Shown here: positions 45,047 to 55,804 of the stretch, piece by piece | Numbering within the stretch: position 1 is the first letter of the stretch | Layout of the letters: each line of letters begins with the position of its first letter | NCBI GenBank assembly: GCA_016648135.1 | Contig: JADDOH010023656.1 | Location: 1 to 64,000 of the forward strand | Length of the DNA: 64,000 nucleotides | Source: Agrypnia vestita | Taxonomy: Eukaryota; Arthropoda; Insecta; Trichoptera; Phryganeidae | Direction of reading: 5' to 3' | Made by a program: the position numbers and the translations under genes | Notes under the pieces: model-generated | What the model saw: the letters and a program-made list of their open reading frames with translations, nothing else | Told to the model about the DNA's origin: nothing | Databases searched by the model: none

Positions 45047-45769
45047 CGATATGAGTTAGTTGCTTCAATAATAATATAGTATAATTTTTAACAGAAGATA
45101 AATTAGAAATACTGAAAAAAATAGAAACTTTGAAGTCGTTTACTTTCATAAATATTAATATTAGAACATTAATGATGAAAAATTTTCAACACGTACTTTA
45201 GGTTAAAAATATTGTGGTTCTATTCGATATTTTTTATGTTTATAGTGTTAACTTGTGGTTGGACATGATTGTTAATTTTATCTTTAACACTTCGTTTGAC
45301 ACCACTTTACTGAGTAATTACAAACTAGTTTCGGCTCACACCTGAGCCATATTTTTATTTATTTATTTAAGGAAATAGATAGAACAATTAATACATAATC
45401 TGTCTATACATATATCTTTATGTGACCAGTGAAAGTTTCTGTGGTTAAAGTGATGGAAAAGAAACTAAAATTAAACACCATAAAAATAAGCCATCGGTGA
45501 AAAAAGTCAAATTAATGAGAATAAATCAAATTAAATTAGAAAATAAATTTGCTATATATCAAGTGCCAAAAAGAAAAAGAAAGAAAGTCAAAACCAAAGT
45601 TAAATTAAACTAGAAGATAAATTAAAAATACATAAAGTATAAAAACAGGAAATTTGAGGATATATGACACTGCATAAAGCATTAAAAGATAAGAAGGGGA
45701 AAGGAAAAGGAGAGGACATGCTTGTACACATATATTTCTTATATTCATCAGTGTAGAATATATACAGTA

Positions 45770-45784
45770 TACTCGTATATACAC

Positions 45785-45815
<31 letters not shown>

Positions 45816-45850
45816 AGTGTATATACACTACATATATATGTATAGTGTAG
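45770..45850. repeat. (TA)n microsatellite within an inverted repeat
   Basis: About 14 TA units are flanked by TATACACTATA and TATAGTGTATATACACTA, giving a self-complementary tract. Confidence 0.85.
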
Positions 45851-45894
45851 AGATATTTTATTTAAAGTTAAATTCACCACAATGTGTTTGCTTC

Positions 45895-46060
45895 TTGTGA
45901 AAGTTTATTAATTTAATTAACAAAAACTTTTTATAAACCACTTGGAGTAAACTACGTATTCAGTATGCGTCTGTCCTGACGAAGATACAGTGGTATCGAA
46001 ACCGGTAAAGTTACTCCAAGTGGTTTACAAAAAGTTTTGAGTTAATTAAAATTAATAGTT
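45895..46060 (+). ncRNA. Hammerhead-like core in a long hairpin
   Basis: CTGACGA (45976-45982), A, hairpin GATAC/GTATC, GAAAC, loop CG, GTA (46005-46007). It is enclosed by complementary arms: AAACCACTTGGAGTAA upstream and TTACTCCAAGTGGTTT downstream, extending further with AT-rich pairing. The bases next to the core do not pair well, leaving an internal loop in stem I. An inverted relative lies at 46255-46350. Confidence 0.5.
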
Positions 46061-46302
46061 CTATCACACTGCCAATCGGAAATATCCTATAAAGAGATAC
46101 AAAATATTGTAAATCTTTAGCTATAACATTCTAATCTTAGTTCTAACTTAGTTTCATGTTACATTGTTCGCGTCAAGCTTCTCATAAAACATGTTCTGTG
46201 TTAAGAATGAAATTCAGTGCATTTCGATGTCCCAATAAGCTCCTTTTATAAAGTTAATTTTAATAAATTAAAAACTTTGTGTGTACTTGGGTCAACTTTA
46301 CG

Positions 46303-46336
46303 TCTTCCGGTTTCGATACCGCTGTATCGTTATCAG
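46303..46336 (-). ncRNA. Hammerhead-like core, mutated
   Basis: Minus strand: CTGATAA (the usual G8 is A), hairpin GATAC/GTATC identical in stem to 45976, GAAACCGGAAG. The core change and poor cleavage triplet predict no activity. It forms an inverted pair with the preceding copy. Confidence 0.4.
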
Positions 46337-46689
46337 GATGGATACACACTAACTATCCATTACCCATTTTGGTAAACAGGTTAATTTATGAATTAGGGCG
46401 TGGCGACAGGTGGGGTTAATTGATAAGTTGACGCCGAAACAGAGAATACATCAAGTAATGGATTATTTTTTAAATTTAACTGGTTATTTAATATATTGGC
46501 TTTAGTTTTCAGGCATTTATTGATTTCTATAATATTTCTTAGTTATCCAATCTAAGGCCTCTATTATTTATGTGGAGAATCTCAATACCATTATATATTT
46601 TAAATGCGTGGTCTGCTTCCAAAAGAAGGTTGGAGAATTCTGAGAAGTTGTTATTATTCAGACATCATTTAAGCCGTATTAAATCTATT

Positions 46690-47255
46690 CGTTAAAGCAT
46701 CCCAACAGAAGCGACAAAATTATTAATAAACGCATACGTTTAATCTCGCTTAGACTACTGTAATGCAACAGGAAATAAATAAACCCTGTATTTAATGCAG
46801 CTGCAAGAATCATTACCGGCGCTGCGCATATCTCACACCATCCTCAAAACCTTCTCTGGCTTAAATTTCGAGAGAGAATTGAATATAAGTTGCGCCTCTA
46901 TTCAAGGCTATTCACAACATGGCCCCTCAATATATTATCGACTTCTGCATTCCATTTTCCGCAAATAACAGATAACAAACTCTTCGCTCAGCACCAACGT
47001 CTAATGAAAATAGGTTAGTTGAAGTAAATCGCGTCCACAAAGCCAATTTCGGTGACCGTGCTTTCGCGGTGGCTGGACCAAATTTGTGGGATAAACTGCC
47101 CAATAAACCGAGACAAACAATTAGTGAATTAGTTTGTAATAATAAATAAGTGTTTTTAGTCAGTAAATTGTTTTGTGTGAAGAGCCCTTGAGGTGAGTAC
47201 TCACGAAAACGGCGGTATATAAATGATCCAACTTTTATTATTATTATAATTATCT
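46690..47255 (+). mobile_element. L2/CR1-type LINE 3' end
   Basis: Degenerate frames encode PVFNAAARIITGAAH, RIEYKLRLYSRLF and ANFGDRAFAVAGPNLWDKLP, the hallmark ...FGDRAFxVAGPxLWxxLP tail of CR1/L2 elements. The 3' UTR has GAGCCCTTGAGGTGAGTAC, then GGCGGTATATAAATGAT and a TTATTATTAT tail. Frameshifts show it is dead. Confidence 0.85.
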
Positions 47256-47259
47256 TAAA

Positions 47260-47920
47260 TGTTCAAAGACTCAATGATACTCAAAGTGTAAATACAAAGT
47301 TTTAATTAAAATTAATAGTTATGTCCAACCACAAAGTTGATAATATAAACATCAAAAACCTTTTATAATTTGTTCAACTCTATATTCAGCGACTTGAATT
47401 TTTTCAATTCATCAATCTATGAATTTAAAACTCTTAGATATTCACCTCAGTCCTAAACCTTTTTTTTCCTCTTCTTTAATCCATCTTCTTTCTTTTGAAC
47501 AGACTTCTTATATGTAATTTTTATCTTGTATCTTTCTTTAATTCACAATTTTTTCTTTTGTCCAGACCTCGTATATGCAGATGTATTGATCTGATATCTT
47601 TATGCTATACATACATCTTTTGCACTTCTTTTTATTCTTATCTCTTCTCCTTTTTACTAAGTAGATTTGTCCTTTCCTATCCATTCCTTATTCCCCTTTT
47701 ACCTTTAATTCTTTGACTCTCACAGTTTGTCCGTAACTTAAAACTTTCACTTTTTTGTTTTTTTTTTTGTATAACTCAAGTTATTGTTGCTATATGTTAA
47801 TAACATGTTAATCTATACTGTTCAATAATCATGTGTAATCTGATTTTATATGTACTGTTACTTTCCCATGAATAAATAAAATAAAAAATAAATAATATAA
47901 CGGTTCCTATTCAACAGAAA
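47260..47920 (+). other. Pyrimidine-rich sequence, probable LINE 3' UTR
   Basis: 47440-47770 is strongly T/C rich, and the block ends CCCATGAATAAATAAAATAAAAAATAAATAA, an A-rich retroelement-style tail. No RT motif is present, so the assignment is weak. Confidence 0.3.
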
Positions 47921-48572
47921 TTTGAAGACCCCATGGCAAAAAGTTGTTAACTAACATTCAAGTCATTTTGAGATAATTAGACATTTGCGTTTCGCCTTTG
48001 AAAAATATGTTTTATTGCTAATTCAAGATTAATTTTTTTATTTATGTCATTAAAATATGAAAAAAGTATTAAAAAGTAAAAAAACCGCATTTATGCACAA
48101 AAAAATAATAATATACTAATTTTACCTAAAAAAATGTAGTTAACAACCATTTTTTCGCCTCTGGAACTCATTTTTAATAGGATAACACCTTTTTAAAATT
48201 AAAACGCGAACATCAAACAACCCTTCAAATGCTTTCCATTTTTACCATCCATTATCCAAAATTACAAAATACCTGGCATGTTAATTAATAATACAAAACA
48301 TGGTATGTACTATATTAAAGTTTTGAAAAATAATATATAAGTTCATATTATAATAGTCTTCAAATAAAAACAAATATATGACAGTACTGCCAGAGTAAAA
48401 TTTATACCAACCATAAATATTCCAATCAAATTAAAAGTCGTGTTAATTTCAGAATGATGACATGAACATGTTATTATTGAAGATAACATGTTCTTCCCAT
48501 TAGCAACTGATTTGATTTTTATGAAAAAGTGTAGTTAACATGTTCATCCCTATGATTTGAACATGTTCTAAT

Positions 48573-49320
48573 TATTACTCCCTTTATATTAACTCGTGGC
48601 GTCTGCTTGCTTGCTTGTCGAAAAAACTTTGGATCGATTTTTAACCCTTTTCCCGTGATCCAATCGAGCTGAAACTTGGCAAGTAGACTTGTGGCGACGA
48701 TCAAGAAGATCTATCAAATTTTCGTTAAAAAAAATAATAATTAGAGTGCCACCACTATAACTTGGCGTGCGAGGGAGGGCGCCCCTGTCGCGAAACAGAA
48801 GTTAGCAGGTTGTAAATTTATTACACAATACATAATATACTTAATGTCCGGTGACCAGTGTCAGAGCCTTCAATATAAATTTGGTCGGGTAACAGCGCGC
48901 TCCGCGGCGTCAGACGGTAAAATCGGTCCATTATTTGCTTTTTCAGCTTCGCAAAACTTTAATACTTCATTGGCAATTGTTCTTGCACCACCCCGGACTG
49001 TTTAGGATGTTTTGGACATAATAATTGAGTGTATATTGGTAATCAAGATGTCACAGCTCCCGAGCAAATACAAAATTGTACTGAATGACAGGGCGAGGGG
49101 TTACCGCCGGGTGCGGGCGGGGCGGGTTTTATTCCAATCCTGCCACACGCCAAGTTATGTTGGGCAGGCAATATAGTATAATATTGGATTTTTCAAATTT
49201 TTAATAGTTTTTTCATACAAATCAGTAAGTTGTATGGAGATTAAACACGAAACCCGAAAATGAGAAAGGAGCATTGTAAAAACTTGTTTTTTATGGGTTA
49301 TTTTTTTTTAAAGTTCTAAA
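48573..49320 (+). repeat. Repeat family A, split by a family B insertion
   Basis: The left piece 48573-48743 (ACTCCCTTTATATTAACTCG to AAAAATAATAATTA) and right piece 49172-49320 (TATAGTATAATATTGG to TTATGGGTTATTTT) are continuous in intact copies such as 52921-53430. Confidence 0.75.
48744..49171 (+). mobile_element. Family B Tc1/mariner-type element, nested
   Basis: TA on both sides. Comparison with uninterrupted family A gives the pre-insertion site AATTATAGTATAAT and shows that TA was duplicated. Ends contain ATAACTTGGCGTG and CACGCCAAGTTAT. The minus-strand relic frame (MSKTS, stop, TVRGGARTIANEVLKF) is present. Confidence 0.85.
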
Positions 49321-49429
49321 CTTATTTCCAATGGAAAGAGCGTACGATATTTAGTTTAGAGGGCTTATTAACTCATTTTTGACAAAAATGTTAGTTAACA
49401 ACTTCTTGCCACGGGGTCTTCACTTGATT

Positions 49430-49830
49430 GGGACAGATGTACCCGAGGTGTGGTTTGTCCCATCTGGTGCGCGCGGTGGGTATCATATCTAAATGATTGC
49501 GCAATTACTCGGAATATCTCCTCGGCCGGCGGAGGTGGAATTGAATAAAATTACGCGAAAATAAGCGAATAAGGGGCCGAGCGTGGCGGGGGCCGCGGGG
49601 GCCACGGGGGCCAGGGGGGCGGCGCTGCTTATACGGGCAGGGCTCTACATGGCCGGGCGGGGCGACTGCTTTTTACACTCTCGCCCCTCCAAAAGGGCCG
49701 CAGCCACCAGAGACGCCTTGGCACCGGCCCGGCGCCCCGTGGACCAGTGGACACGGCCGCTGACTCCTGCAGAACTCCTCGACGCAGCCGCTTCTCTGCC
49801 CGACGTTTCGAGATAATAATATAAGATAAG
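49430..49830. other. GC-rich unique island
   Basis: The most GC-rich stretch outside the exons (GGGGGCCGCGGGGGCCACGG near 49590, CCGGCCCGGCGCCCCGTGG near 49725). A 77-codon plus frame from 49583 is Ala/Arg rich and could be a chance product of GC. The island may be a promoter, first exon or conserved element of an unseen gene. Confidence 0.3.
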
Positions 49831-49844
49831 ATTAAGTAAGATTA

Positions 49845-50720
49845 TTTGCAGACAACGCTTTAATATACATAGAGGATAGTGACCTAGAAACAGCGATCTA
49901 CATCATAAATAAAGAACTGGAGGAAATATCAAAATGGCTCCAATTCAACAAACTTAAATTAAATGTTTCAAAAACAAAATGTATGATAATTGGAAGCAAA
50001 AAAGAATATAATGTGAAACTAGAAAACGAGATATTAGAAATCGTAGACAGTATAAAATACCTAGGTGTAATTATAGATTCAAAACTAACATTTACAAAAA
50101 ACACTGAATTTGTGGTGAAGAAAATCGCAAAAAAGTATCCTTACTTGGAAGAATAAGAAGACATATAAGTAAAAATACAAGTTTTTTAATATACAATACT
50201 ATGATTCTCCCGCACATAGATTATTGTTCCAGCGTATTATTTATAAGCAACGAAGGAATGCTAAAGAAACTACAAATAGTACAAAACAGAGCGATGCGCA
50301 TAATACTGAAGTGTAATAGGAGAACTAAAATAACAAAAATGTTGAATGCCTAGGACTGGAATCAATAGGACTGTAAATCAAAGAATAATATATAATGTAA
50401 TGGTCCAAATATTTAAAATTAAACATGGATTAGTACCCAAATACTTTGATGACAGGATGAAGATGAATAAGGATTTTCATTCCTACAATACAAGAGGAAG
50501 CGACAACATAAGACAACCGAAGAAAAAGAAAAACACCTCATATAATTGTATGATGCATAAAAGTATAAAAATCTTCGATAGCCTGCCAAATGAAATTCAA
50601 AACGTGGAGAGTATAAGGAGGTTTAAACTGAAGTGCAAAAATTATATTATAAAAACATGTATTAGCCCACACAACATTATGTGTGGAACTAAATTATTAA
50701 GATAAATAAATAATAGATTC
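49845..50720 (+). mobile_element. LINE family H fragment (jockey/CR1-like RT)
   Basis: It opens in the RT catalytic region as FADNALIYIEDSDLETAIYI, an altered copy of the FADD/YADD box, so the 5' truncation falls at the active site. It continues with EISKWLQFNKLKLNVSKTKC, IKYLGVIIDSKLTF, and LQIVQNRAMRIILKC-like text after frameshifts, then VPKYFDDRMKMNKDFHSYNT. A minus-strand copy is at 53835-54475. Confidence 0.85.
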
Positions 50721-50724
50721 TCTT

Positions 50725-51605
50725 TTCGATAAAATACCACCAAACATAAAAATTACTATCCACAATAACAACTGTGACAGAATGACCTGCAACAACTCAT
50801 GCTCAATAATAAATCTAAAAAAGGAAATCAAATATCTTGGAGTAATTATAGACCAACATCTTAAATGGCATAGTCACATCAACGAGTTGACGAAAAGAAT
50901 TAGAAGATGTATATATAATATATTTTCATAAGACTACGAAACATTCTAAGCATAGACAATTTAAAAAAGGTATACTATGCAACTGTCCATTCACTACTCC
51001 AATATGGAATAATAGGGTGGGGTGGAACTTATAATAATGTAATAGATCGAATTAAAGTAATTCAGAGAACAATTATTAAAGTCATACTTAAAAAAAAATC
51101 AACATTCCCCACACAAACACTGTTCAAAATGTCTCCAGTCCCAAAGGTGGAATCTATATACAAAAGAGTATCAATTATGCAACTTATCAAATTTTGAAAA
51201 AAACACAACATCAAGATTAAGAGACAATTTTAAAATCCCAAGATGCAATACAAAAAAATATCAAAAAGGTTTCATATACCCTGGCATGAAATTTTTTAAC
51301 AACCTCCCAATCGAAATGAAAAAGATAAAGGATACAGAACATATTGAAGAGCAAATTGAAAGGACATCTCTATGAACTGAACTAGATACCATTACCTTCA
51401 AAGTCAAAGACGTTCACTCTACTACTTCATCCTAGATATATAATATAATATAAAATATATAATATAATAAGTAATTAAATGTAAATTCGTAGTTCCTTGT
51501 CCGAGCACAAGAGCAATGCTCTTAAACGGATAGGAACTATGAATAACACAATTGTGTAATAAATATTATATTGAACAATATGTTCATGAATGCAAAAAAA
51601 AAGAA
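50725..51605 (+). mobile_element. LINE family G fragment with 3' hairpin
   Basis: Frames encode IKYLGVIIDQHLKWHSHINE, YGIIGWGGTYNNVIDR and IQRTIIKVILKK with interruptions. The 3' UTR at 51490-51535 folds as GTTCCTTGTCCGAGCA / TGCTCTTAAACGGATAGGAAC, then (AAT)-rich sequence and an A run. Related to 13370-14310. Confidence 0.8.
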
Positions 51606-51624
51606 AAAAATAGATAACTCTTGT

Positions 51625-52050
51625 CTGGAGTGTGCTGATGTATGGCAGCGAAACATGGACCATCGGCCAGAGCATTTCCGGGAGGCTAGCGGCCTTTGAG
51701 ATATGGCGCTACAGGCGCATGGCGAGGATCCATTGGTCGGAACATATCCGAAACGACGAGATGTTGAGCAGGGTGGGCGAAAAGAGGCGGCTCCTTAACA
51801 GAATCGCCCAACAGCGAGCAATTTGGATAGGCCGTAATATAAGGTATCCGGGCCTGCTTTTAACCATCGTCGAGGGAAATGTTGAAGGCAACAACGTAGA
51901 GGCCGCCCGAGATTAAGCTACGTAGACCAGATTATCGGAGATGTGCGCTGTAGCACCTACCAAGAGATGAAGAGGCTGGCAGGTGACAGAGAGGAGTGGA
52001 GAGGGCGAGTGCTTGTTGGAGACCAATCCTGAGATTGCGACCCAAAAAAA
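51625..52050 (+). mobile_element. LINE family D 3' end, best-preserved copy
   Basis: A 94-codon frame encodes MYGSETWTIGQSISGRLAAF, EIWRYRRMARIHWSEHIRND, RRLLNRIAQQRAIWIGRN and EGNVEGN, then YVDQIIGDV and RLAGDREEW in shifted frame, then CGACCC and an A run. Confidence 0.85.
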
Positions 52051-52915
52051 AAGATAGGGAAGATATAGAGAGAAGTCAGAGATGCACCACGGTGTATCCC
52101 AGAAAATTACACGCGGAAGATACTGAATGGCCGTGAAAACCTGAGAGCATTTTGATTGTATTTAAACATATGCCACCGCTTTTGATTCCTATGACAGACG
52201 CACAATAACTTCCATATTATATAACATATGTATATATTAAAATTGGAAAGAATTCAAATATTGTGTGAAGTGGAATCTGACGGCGAGACATTGAAATGGG
52301 TAATATGTAAAATAATGGGTTATTCTTTAAATTTAATTTTTTTATTAGATTTTCCGTTCAAATTTTTAATTTATAACATTTCTAAATGATATAATCAAAT
52401 GACTTTATTATTTATATGTAAAAATTAATGAAGTGTTCTTTTTTAAGATTGTGACCTGTCTCTAATAGTTGGTTTGCGAATGCTGAGAAATTATTATTAC
52501 TTATCAAGATATCGTAGTTCTTTTTTATTTTTATAATATGAAAATAACTTTCATTTTCCTACATAAAATGCCGATCAATTAAGTTTATATACACAATTTG
52601 ATAAGACTTGAGAACTTGAAATAACGAAATAACAATACGTCATTGAAATGTAAAATATAGATACTAAATACCGTGTTATTTGTTAGATTCAATTTACATG
52701 TATTTTATCACAAATTATCGAGTTTTTACTGAACATTATTTTCACGTGTCGTGGCTGCGAGAGGAATTAATGAAAATCAATATAATAATATAATATCAAT
52801 ATATATTACTACCGGGATATAATTCATATCCCGGTAGCAGCCAAATATTTTTTCGTGGATTTAATTTTTTGTATGTCTTTCTAATTGATTAATGATTCTG
52901 GTTTTAAAGTTTGTT
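52051..52915. other. AT-rich intergenic sequence with one perfect hairpin
   Basis: At 52812-52840 CTACCGGGATAT and ATATCCCGGTAG are exactly complementary around a 5-nt loop. Nothing else supported. Confidence 0.4.
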
Positions 52916-52920
52916 GATTT

Positions 52921-53430
52921 TTACTCCCTTTATTTTAACTCGTGGCATCTGCCTGCTTGCTTGCCAGCTTGCCGGCAAAAAAACTTTGGATCGATTTTCG
53001 ACCCTTTTCCCGTGATCCAATCGAGCTGAAACCTTGCAAGCAGACTCGTGGCGACGATCAAGAAGATCTATCAAATTCTCGTTAAAAAATAATAATAATT
53101 ATAGTATAATTTTAGATTTTTCAAATTTTTAATAGTTTTTTCAAATTGGAATCATTACAAAAGTTTGATTACCAGCAATGGCGGCCCGATAACGTCGCGG
53201 AATATTTTCTACATTTGAATTACTCCGTCGGTATACATTAATAGGTACTTCACTACACAAAGCATGAAGTGTCGTGTCAAAGCTCAAAACATCTGACATT
53301 TTAGAAATATATTAAATTACTGTAAGTTTAGTGTTATGTTACATGTTTTAATTCGTCTTTAATTGTTGTTATATTTTACAAAGAAAAGGAGTATAATAAA
53401 AACTTGGTTTTTATGGGTTACCTTTTTTTC
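52921..53430 (+). repeat. Repeat family A, near full-length
   Basis: ACTCCCTTTATTTTAACTCG to GAAAAGGAGTATAATAAAAAC, then TTTTTATGGGTTAC. It contains the uninterrupted AATTATAGTATAAT used above as the empty site for family B, and a small deletion around 53258. Confidence 0.8.
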
Positions 53431-53434
53431 TCTC

Positions 53435-53830
53435 TTCGCGGTGGACGATGATGTCTCGGTGGTGTGCTGGACGATGGCGTCTGGACAAAGAGGAGTGAAG
53501 CTGCTCCACCCTCCTTGTGATGCAGCGGGGACCCTCGGGCTGCCGCGGTAATGGCTCCTCTTGTTTACCTGATCTGGTGGTACACGCCGCAGCCTCTGCA
53601 TCTGTAAACATCTTATAAAACTTTTTGCCTCCGTCGTGTAATGTATTTATTATTTTATTTTATTTTTTCTTAGCGAGTAACCGCGCCTTGTCGGCTAGGA
53701 GAAGTACCGACTCGGCATCATCGCTATTCTCTCCAAGAACACACACTTCCATCCCTACTTCTTCCATCTTGCCGAGTCTTATCATGCGTCGACTGGTCTG
53801 GCTTACAAAAGAGCATTATTATTTATTTAT
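53435..53830. other. GC-richer unassigned sequence
   Basis: Follows directly on the T run of a family A repeat. Short frames on both strands (62-103 codons) show no domain. It could be part of another repeat or a unique host segment. Confidence 0.25.
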
Positions 53831-53834
53831 TTAT

Positions 53835-54475
53835 CTTAATAATTTAGTTCCACACATAATGTTGTGTGGGCTAATACATGATTTCACTTGGACATGTTGC
53901 ATTCCATCTAATCATTTAAATGTTTTTATAATATAATTTTTGCACTCCAGTTTAAACCTCCTTATATTCTCCATGTTTTGAATTTCCTTTGGCAGGCCAT
54001 CGAAGATTTTTGTGCCTTTATACATCATACAATTTTGTGAGGTGTTTTTCTTTTTCTTTGGTAGTCTTTTGTTGTCGCTTCCTCTTGTATTGTAGGAATG
54101 AAAATCCTTATTCATCTTCATCCTGTCATCAAAATATTTGGGTACTAATCCATGTTTAATTTTAAATATTTGGACCATTTCATTATATATTATTCTTTGA
54201 TTTAGAGTTTCCAGTCCTAGGACATTCAACATTTTTGTTATTTTAGTTCTCCTGTAACACTTCAGTATTATGCGCATCGCTCTGTTTTGTACTATTTGTA
54301 GTTTCTTTATCATTCCTTCGTTGCTTATAAATAATATACTCTATGTGCGAGAGAATCATAGTATTGTATATTAATAAACTTGTATTTTTATTTATATGTC
54401 TTCTTATTTTTCCAAGTAAGGACACTTTTTTTGCGATTTTCTTCACCACAAATTCAGAATTTTTGCTTTTTTAGT
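53835..54475 (-). mobile_element. LINE family H fragment
   Basis: A minus-strand frame (53912-54313) encodes KKLQIVQNRAMRIILKCYRR, VLGLETLNQRIIYNEMVQIF, KHGLVPKYFDDRMKMNKDFH and IFDGLPKEIQNMENIRRF; further upstream VVKKIAKKV and LGKIRRHINKNTSLLIYNT follow after frameshifts. Nearly the same as 49845-50720 and ends at the same CCACACAACATTATGTGTGG hairpin. Confidence 0.85.
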
Positions 54476-54479
54476 GCAT

Positions 54480-54800
54480 TATTAAACACACCTGGCTTGC
54501 CTAATTTAATCAAGATTTCTCTTCACGTTCTTTTGTTTAATTTAACAGCAGTCCATGCACCAAATATTAATAATAAAAGTAAAATATGCAGTGGCTAGCA
54601 GTGTGAACAAGCGATAAATACATATCGCGAGTGAGTACACACGTGCGAAATCGAGCGGGACGATCTAGCGATAGACAAGAATTGCAGCGAATATTCTAGT
54701 GAGGTTAATTAGTGCGAATCTGCGAAAAACACAACTAGTGTGAATTTAAGAATGGTGCTCAATTTAATTCGTGTCCAGTGACTTTGTGTAATAAATCACT
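54480..54800. other. Intergenic sequence, nothing recognised
   Basis: Unique, AT-rich to moderate composition. No feature supported. Confidence 0.25.
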
Positions 54801-54807
54801 CACTGTT

Positions 54808-54890
54808 GGCTCTACAACCCCTGGTGGGTCTTGTCCTCCTCATGAGTCTTCCTCCACTCATCTCGGTTTTGTGCCAGCTCTCTCCTAAAA
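54808..54890 (-). mobile_element. LINE family F 3' end, short fragment
   Basis: The complement of CTCTACAACCCCTGGTGGGT...CATCTCGGTTT matches the plus-strand ends at 59370-59515 and 63160-63760 (ACCGAGATGAGTGGAGGAA, AGGCCAAGACCCACCA, GGGTTGTAG). Confidence 0.7.
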
Positions 54891-54954
54891 TAATTGTCAT
54901 CCTGAAAAGAGGCGAGATCGTCTAGCTGTCCGCGCCATGTAACTCATTCATAAT

Positions 54955-55152
54955 CGATATAAGTCACTGTAACGATAGTTCATCTTTTTGCAAAAAATAA
55001 GTCGGAAATATTGAAAAAAAATGAAAACTTTGATATTGCATATCTCCATAACTATTGATATTAGGTCATGGTTGTTTGAACATTTTAGACTCATAACATA
55101 GTCAGGAATCTACCGGCCAAGTTTCTGCTGCTAGCTCTGGTACACCCTGTAT
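54955..55152. mobile_element. Half of a family I fold-back
   Basis: Runs ATCGATATAAGTCACTGTAA, TATTGATATTAGGTCATGGTT to TAGCTCTGGTACACCCTGTA, matching the right half of 43757-44258. Confidence 0.7.
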
Positions 55153-55213
55153 ATATAGGCCAAATATGTACGATTAGATTGATTAATTTTGTAATTAAGT
55201 TAGTTTTCTATAC

Positions 55214-55252
55214 CTGATGATGAGAAGGACTGCTCCTCTCGAAACTATAGTA
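55214..55252 (+). ncRNA. Hammerhead-ribozyme-like motif
   Basis: CTGATGA, T, stem II GAGA(A)GG/CCTCTC with one bulge, GAAAC, three-pair stem III around AT, GTA. Stem I: GTA after the triplet pairs with TAC before CTGATGA, and further out TAACT pairs with AGTTA. Same family as 9947-9986. Together these two are the copies most likely to be active. Confidence 0.6.
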
Positions 55253-55339
55253 GTAATTTAATACCTAACTCATATTGTGTGTGTGTATTACAAAGTAAAG
55301 TAAAACATATATCAAAGAGGTTGTTATTACGGTCGTTAG

Positions 55340-55648
55340 ACATATTTAACTGTAATTTCGGATTTCACTCGGATATCGGACAACTCCAATACATCGGCAA
55401 TCTGCGAACATGCATCCACAGGGAATCTCTGTCACTTCATCAGATTTGACAAGGCAAAAATCTTATCAACAGAACCGTACCTTATACCCAGATTAGTGAG
55501 GGAGTCCATTGAAATATACAAACATCCCAATTTCAATAGAGAAGACAGTTACAAACTATCAAGTATTTGGCGCCCTGTTCTAACGACACTGATTCAACCC
55601 TTGAGAGAAGTCGCAGTAAAATCCGCCGACGTAACTAGTACATAATGC
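55340..55648 (+). pseudogene. Penelope-like element, GIY-YIG endonuclease C-terminus (remnant)
   Basis: An open frame without its start encodes TSAICEHASTGNLCHFIRFD, then KAKILSTEPYLIPRLVRESI, EIYKHPNFNREDSYKLSSIW and RPVL, ending at a TAA (55645-55647). The order [E-H...H.I.FD...IL......R...E...I....N.NR.D....LS..W.P.] is that of the C-terminal GIY-YIG endonuclease of Penelope-like retroelements, including the NRxDxxxxLSxxW end. The reverse transcriptase and the GIY-YIG start are missing. It lies between two hammerhead-like motifs on the same strand, as expected for a PLE with its terminal repeats. Confidence 0.75.
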
Positions 55649-55769
55649 ACACTGGCGACTTCTATTGTAGAAGAAGAGAACACTCCACAACAAAGTGCAT
55701 ACAATTTACGCCCTAGAAAGCAGCACATAATCAGTCCGACCTCCACCTCCGCGGGTAAAGGTCGTCCTC

Positions 55770-55804
55770 CTGATGACGTTGGATAAGTATCCAACGAAAC
55801 GTCG
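55770..55804 (+). ncRNA. Hammerhead-like motif 3' of the Penelope remnant
   Basis: CTGATGA, C, stem II GTTGGAT/ATCCAAC around AAGT, GAAAC, GTC. There is no loop between stem III strands, the GAAACGTC form often seen at Penelope ends; a monomer could not fold well, so a dimer would be needed if active. Confidence 0.5.

Larger units (their letters stand above)
47922..49423. mobile_element. TIR element L, host of a three-level nest
   Basis: The left end TTGAAGACCCCATGGCAAAA with GTTGTTAACTAACAT and right end ATGTTAGTTAACAAC with TTGCCACGGGGTCTTCA are inverted. The interior has more GTTAACAA words and AACATGTTC repeats (48470-48565). A family A repeat (about 48573-49320) interrupts it, and a family B element interrupts family A. 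Confidence 0.65.

Noticed and set aside
45322..45350. A further hammerhead core (minus strand GGCTC/GAGCC hairpin followed by GAAACTAGTT)
   Set aside because: The essential CTGANGA is missing, so only half of the motif is present; noted as a possible decayed relative.
45605..45880. 91-codon hydrophobic frame with Tyr-Ile repeats
   Set aside because: It is a translation of the (TA)n microsatellite and its surroundings.
49583..49816. 77-codon Ala/Arg-rich gene
   Set aside because: Composition alone explains the frame; no splice sites or domain. Kept as a GC-rich island.
53359..53611. Overlapping 62- to 80-codon frames around 53.4-53.6 kb
   Set aside because: They run from family A repeat into unassigned sequence and have no domain.
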